Origin: a bacterium
GTDB lineage: Bacteria > Desulfobacterota > Anaeroferrophillalia > Anaeroferrophillales > Anaeroferrophillaceae
NCBI GenBank assembly: GCA_029940125.1
Contig: JAOZRP010000073.1
Span: forward strand, 1-8,904
Reading direction: 5' to 3'
DNA length: 8,904 bases
Both the position numbers and the translations under genes were made by a program. The notes under the pieces are model-generated. The model did not search any database, was not told the origin of the DNA, and saw only the letters and a list, made by a program, of their open reading frames with translations. Of the stretch, positions 6,677 to 8,904 are shown one piece after another. Every line of letters starts with the position of its first letter. Position 1 is the stretch's first letter.

Positions 6677-6799
6677 GTGTCGACAACCACGAAAAACATC
6701 AAAAGCAGGAAGTGCAGCTGCAACTTCCTGGCAATTTTCACATTTACACTTTACGCGGCTTCATTTTGCCGCCCGAAAACTTTTTCATGCACGATCTAA
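6677..6799 (+). CDS. Possible 40-residue membrane peptide overlapping the mnmG start
   Basis: A GTG-initiated ORF of 40 codons is preceded by AAAGGA with an optimal 7-nt spacing, a better ribosome binding site than that of either neighbour. The product would have a basic N-terminus (KNIKSRK), a hydrophobic stretch NFLAIFTFTLYAASF (about 16-30) and four Cys (13, 15, 31, 38). This is compatible with a single membrane segment or signal-anchor. I recognise no family. Its stop (6797-6799) lies just inside mnmG, a geometry that would allow translational coupling. A 10-bp hairpin lies within it. At this length chance is a real possibility. Confidence 0.3.
   Translation: MSTTTKNIKSRKCSCNFLAIFTFTLYAASFCRPKTFSCTI
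6706..6730 (+). terminator. Stem-loop between cytochrome gene and mnmG, possible weak terminator
   Basis: CAGGAAGT (6706-6713) pairs with ACTTCCTG (6723-6730). Two further inner pairs (GC with GC, one bulged A) close a 4-nt AGCT loop. A short TTTT (6735-6738) follows after four other bases. It could terminate the cytochrome transcript, but the T-tract is short and displaced. It could also be a leader hairpin if mnmG is cotranscribed. Confidence 0.35.
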
Positions 6800-8664
6800 T
6801 TGTCATCGGCGCCGGCCATGCCGGCTGCGAAGCGGCCCTGGCGGCGGCCCGCATGGGCCTGTCGGTACTGGTTTTCACCATCAACGCCGACACCATCGCC
6901 CAGATGTCCTGCAACCCGGCCATTGGCGGCCTGGCCAAGGGACACCTGGTCAAGGAAATCGACGCCCTGGGCGGGGCCATGGGCCTGATCGCCGACCAGT
7001 GCGGCATTCAGTTCCGCACCTTGAACACCTCGAAGGGACCGGCGGTGCAGGGAACCCGCATTCAGTGCGACAAGCTTTTGTACCATCGCCTGATGAAGCA
7101 TTTCCTTGAACGGCAGCCCGGCATCGAGATTCGCCAGGCAATGGTCAACCGCCTGCTGGTGCAAGACGGCCGGGCGGCCGGGGTGGAGGATGAAACTGGG
7201 GTTCACTACCGCTGCCAGGCGGTGGTCATCACCACCGGCACTTTTCTGAACGGTCTGATTCACATCGGCACTTTCCGGCAGGCCGCCGGCCGCACCGGGG
7301 AGTTCGCCTCCCTGGCCCTGCCCGAGAACTTAAGGGAACTGGGCTTTCGACTGGGCCGGATGAAAACCGGCACCCCGCCGCGGATGCTGCGGCGCTCCAT
7401 TGATTTCAGCCGCCTGGAACGGCAGGACGGCGATCCCGATCCCAGGCCTTTTTCAGTTCTGAGCGGCACCATCGACCAGCCGCAGCTGCCCTGCTTCATC
7501 ACCAGGACCACGGCCCAAACCCACAAAATCATGATCGACCACATTGACCAGTCGCCGCTCTACAACGGCACCATTGAAGGGGTCAGCGCCCGCTACTGCC
7601 CGTCCCTGGAAGACAAGATCATGAAATTCCCCCACCACGACAGCCACCAGGTCACCCTGGAGCCGGAGGGCTGGGAAACCGAGGAAATCTATGTCAAGGG
7701 CCTGGGCAACTGCCTGCCGGTGGAAATCCAGCACCAGCTGTTTCGCACCGTGCCCGGCCTGGAAGAAGCGGTGGTCATCCGGCCGGCCTACGCCATTGAA
7801 TATGATTTTATTCATCCGACCCAGCTGCACAACACCCTGGAAACCAAAAAAATCAGGGGACTGTTCCTGGCCGGGCAGATCAACGGCACCTCCGGCTACG
7901 AGGAAGCCGCCGGCCAGGGCATCTGGGCCGGAATCAATGCCGCCTGCCAGATACAAAAGCGTCCCCCTTTCCTGCCCGACCGCTCCGAGGCCTACCTGGC
8001 AGTGATGGTAGATGATTTGATCACCAGGGGCACCAACGAACCCTACCGCATGTTCACCTCCCGGGCCGAGTATCGCCTGCTGCTGCGGGAAGACAACGCC
8101 GATCTGCGGCTGACTGAAAAGGCTTTTGAACTGGGGCTGGTGGATGAAGAGCAGCGGGAAAGGGCAAGGGAAAAGGACCGCCGGACCAGGGAAGGAAAGA
8201 AGGGGCTGCACCGGATCAGGATCACCCCGAAGCAGCTGAACGACGCCCTGCGCGCTGCCGGATCGTCGCCGCTGAAGGAGCCGGTCCCCGCCGACGAACT
8301 TATCAAAAGACCGGAAGTCGACCTGGCCGTTCTGGCCGCCCATTCCCCCGAAACCGCCGCTCTGACCACGGAACTGGGAAGGGAAGCCGCCCGGCAGCTG
8401 GAAATCCAGCTCAAGTACCAGGGCTATATCAACCGGCAGCTGGCCGAGGTGAAAAAATTCAAATCCCTGGAAAAAAGAAAAATTCCGCCTGACTTTGACT
8501 ACCAGACGGTTTCCGGCCTCACCAACGAACTGATCCAGACCCTGGAAGAGATCCGCCCGGCCTCCCTGGGCCAGGCCTCCCGCCTGCCGGGCATGACCCC
8601 GGCCGCCCTCTCGGTGCTGATGATCTATCTGAAAAAAGCCGCGAAGACCCCGTCAAACACATAA
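6787..8664 (+). CDS. mnmG: tRNA uridine-34 5-carboxymethylaminomethyl modification enzyme MnmG (GidA)
   Basis: MnmG, with the GTPase MnmE, installs the (carboxymethyl)aminomethyl group on wobble U34 of several tRNAs using FAD, NADH and methylene-tetrahydrofolate. From ATG 6787 the protein is 625 residues (E. coli 629). It opens with MHDLIVIGAGHAGCEAA, the FAD dinucleotide fold. It continues with SCNPAIGGLAKGH (C42 aligns with the catalytic-region Cys47 of E. coli), TSKGPAVQGTRIQ, GRMKTGTPPR and ARYCPSLEDKI. Next come INGTSGYEEAAGQG and SRAEYRLLLREDNAD. The C-terminal helical MnmE/tRNA-binding domain contains YQGYINRQ and ends LIYLKK-like. An in-frame GTG at 6712 would add 25 residues absent from the family, so I chose 6787, although no good ribosome binding site precedes it; coupling to the small upstream ORF may explain this. 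The usual partner rsmG does not follow. Confidence 0.97.
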   Translation: MHDLIVIGAGHAGCEAALAAARMGLSVLVFTINADTIAQMSCNPAIGGLAKGHLVKEIDALGGAMGLIADQCGIQFRTLNTSKGPAVQGTRIQCDKLLYHRLMKHFLERQPGIEIRQAMVNRLLVQDGRAAGVEDETGVHYRCQAVVITTGTFLNGLIHIGTFRQAAGRTGEFASLALPENLRELGFRLGRMKTGTPPRMLRRSIDFSRLERQDGDPDPRPFSVLSGTIDQPQLPCFITRTTAQTHKIMIDHIDQSPLYNGTIEGVSARYCPSLEDKIMKFPHHDSHQVTLEPEGWETEEIYVKGLGNCLPVEIQHQLFRTVPGLEEAVVIRPAYAIEYDFIHPTQLHNTLETKKIRGLFLAGQINGTSGYEEAAGQGIWAGINAACQIQKRPPFLPDRSEAYLAVMVDDLITRGTNEPYRMFTSRAEYRLLLREDNADLRLTEKAFELGLVDEEQRERAREKDRRTREGKKGLHRIRITPKQLNDALRAAGSSPLKEPVPADELIKRPEVDLAVLAAHSPETAALTTELGREAARQLEIQLKYQGYINRQLAEVKKFKSLEKRKIPPDFDYQTVSGLTNELIQTLEEIRPASLGQASRLPGMTPAALSVLMIYLKKAAKTPSNT

Positions 8665-8713
8665 AATCCAAAGAAGATCCGGTGCCCGCAGCCCTAAACA
8701 AAATAATTCTTTA

Positions 8714-8784
8714 CCACTGAGATCACCGAGGACACAGAGAAACAGCCTGACTATTGCCCTTCGTGCTCTCTGTGTTCTCAAGTG
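8714..8784. repeat. Palindromic intergenic repeat (CACAGAGA-type)
   Basis: GAGGACACAGAGA (8728-8740) pairs with TCTCTGTGTTCTC (8767-8779) over 13 bp with one G-T wobble. An outer CACT/AGTG stem (8715-8718 with 8781-8784) lies beyond an asymmetric internal loop, and the 26-nt apical loop is unpaired. The wording (ACCACTGAG... ACACAGAGA... TCTCTGTGTTCTC) resembles the CACAGAG-type palindromes I recall between genes in many environmental bacteria, so it is probably a dispersed REP/MITE-like element. Copy number cannot be judged from one window. Confidence 0.5.
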
Positions 8785-8825
8785 AGCATCGCGAACGGGT
8801 GGTTTAATTCATTCTAATTTACAAA

Positions 8826-8855
8826 AAGAAAGCCGCTCAAACGAGCGGCTTTCTT
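8826..8855 (-). terminator. Strong intrinsic terminator, T-tract on minus strand (possibly bidirectional)
   Basis: AAGAAAGCCGCTC (8826-8838) and GAGCGGCTTTCTT (8843-8855) form a perfect 13-bp stem with a 4-nt AAAC loop. Read on the minus strand the stem is extended by TTTTTG, a proper T-tract, so it most likely ends the minus-strand gene whose stop is at 8887. On the plus strand the tail is CTCC, so it is weaker there, but it may still stop readthrough from mnmG 160 nt away. Confidence 0.8.
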
Positions 8856-8886
8856 CTCCAACGTAAGCAATGAAGCAGCAAGAGGT

Positions 8887-8904
8887 TTATTCTTCGATTT
8901 TGAG
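8887..8904 (-). CDS. Probable 3' end of a minus-strand gene (last five codons)
   Basis: On the minus strand the edge reads CTC AAA ATC GAA GAA TAA, that is ...LKIEE followed by a stop. It lies 31 nt before a strong terminator oriented for this strand, which is why I suspect a real gene enters from the right. Six codons are too few to identify the product or to prove the frame. Confidence 0.3.
   Translation of the reverse strand, partial: LKIEE

Larger units (their letters stand above)
8665..8886. other. Intergenic region after mnmG
   Basis: No gene is evident between mnmG and the apparent minus-strand gene end at 8887. The region contains the palindromic repeat at 8714-8784 and the terminator at 8826-8855. 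I see no rsmG start, tRNA or promoter of note. Confidence 0.6.

Noticed and set aside
6712..6786. N-terminal extension of MnmG from GTG 6712
   Set aside because: The added 25 residues are not part of the family, and the GTG sits inside a hairpin without proper ribosome binding site spacing.
7453..8343. Minus-strand ORF of 296 codons opposite mnmG
   Set aside because: It is antisense to a conserved MnmG and shows no family features.

Overview
The window looks like a chromosomal segment of a GC-rich anaerobic bacterium, most likely a member of the former Deltaproteobacteria (Desulfobacterota). The reasons are the combination of a Rex NADH-sensing repressor, an exported multihaem c-type cytochrome, and an in-frame UGA that reads best as selenocysteine. 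This lineage assignment is inferred from gene content only; there is no rRNA here. It appears to be ordinary chromosome: four conserved housekeeping or regulatory genes plus one unusual redox gene, and no phage, plasmid or CRISPR features.

Layout, left to right. (1) Minus strand, 1-1152: proB, glutamate 5-kinase with a PUA domain, cut by the window edge a few codons before its end. (2) 1153-1600: a divergent intergenic region with a likely proB promoter, a near-perfect Rex operator (1382-1399) and a 14-bp-arm inverted repeat (1445-1482). (3) Plus strand, 1601-2266: rex, probably autoregulated through that operator. (4) Minus strand, 2259-5084: uvrA, complete, overlapping the 3' end of rex tail to tail by 8 nt. 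(5) 5085-5302: a region where a uvrA promoter and a promoter for the next gene face each other, followed by a structured leader. (6) Plus strand, 5303-6649: the highlight. This is a secreted, UshA-like (metallophosphoesterase-fold) tetrahaem cytochrome whose frame is interrupted only by TGA at 5453-5455. The TGA sits where I recall homologues having the second Cys of a Cys-Gly-Cys motif, and is followed at the right distance by a bacterial SECIS-like hairpin. A standard ORF caller starts this gene at 5534 and loses the signal peptide and the Cys-Gly-Sec site. (7) Plus strand, 6677-6799: a possible 40-residue membrane peptide with a good ribosome binding site, running into the start of mnmG. 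(8) Plus strand, 6787-8664: mnmG (gidA), tRNA wobble-uridine modification. (9) 8665-8904: a palindromic intergenic repeat, a strong stem-loop terminator whose T-tract faces the minus strand, and apparently the last five codons of a minus-strand gene.

The genes do not form one pathway. Redox is a loose theme: Rex senses NADH/NAD+, and the cytochrome selenoprotein would act in the periplasm. uvrA (excision repair), proB (proline synthesis) and mnmG (tRNA modification) are independent housekeeping functions. Making the selenoprotein would require selA, selB, selC and selD elsewhere in the genome.
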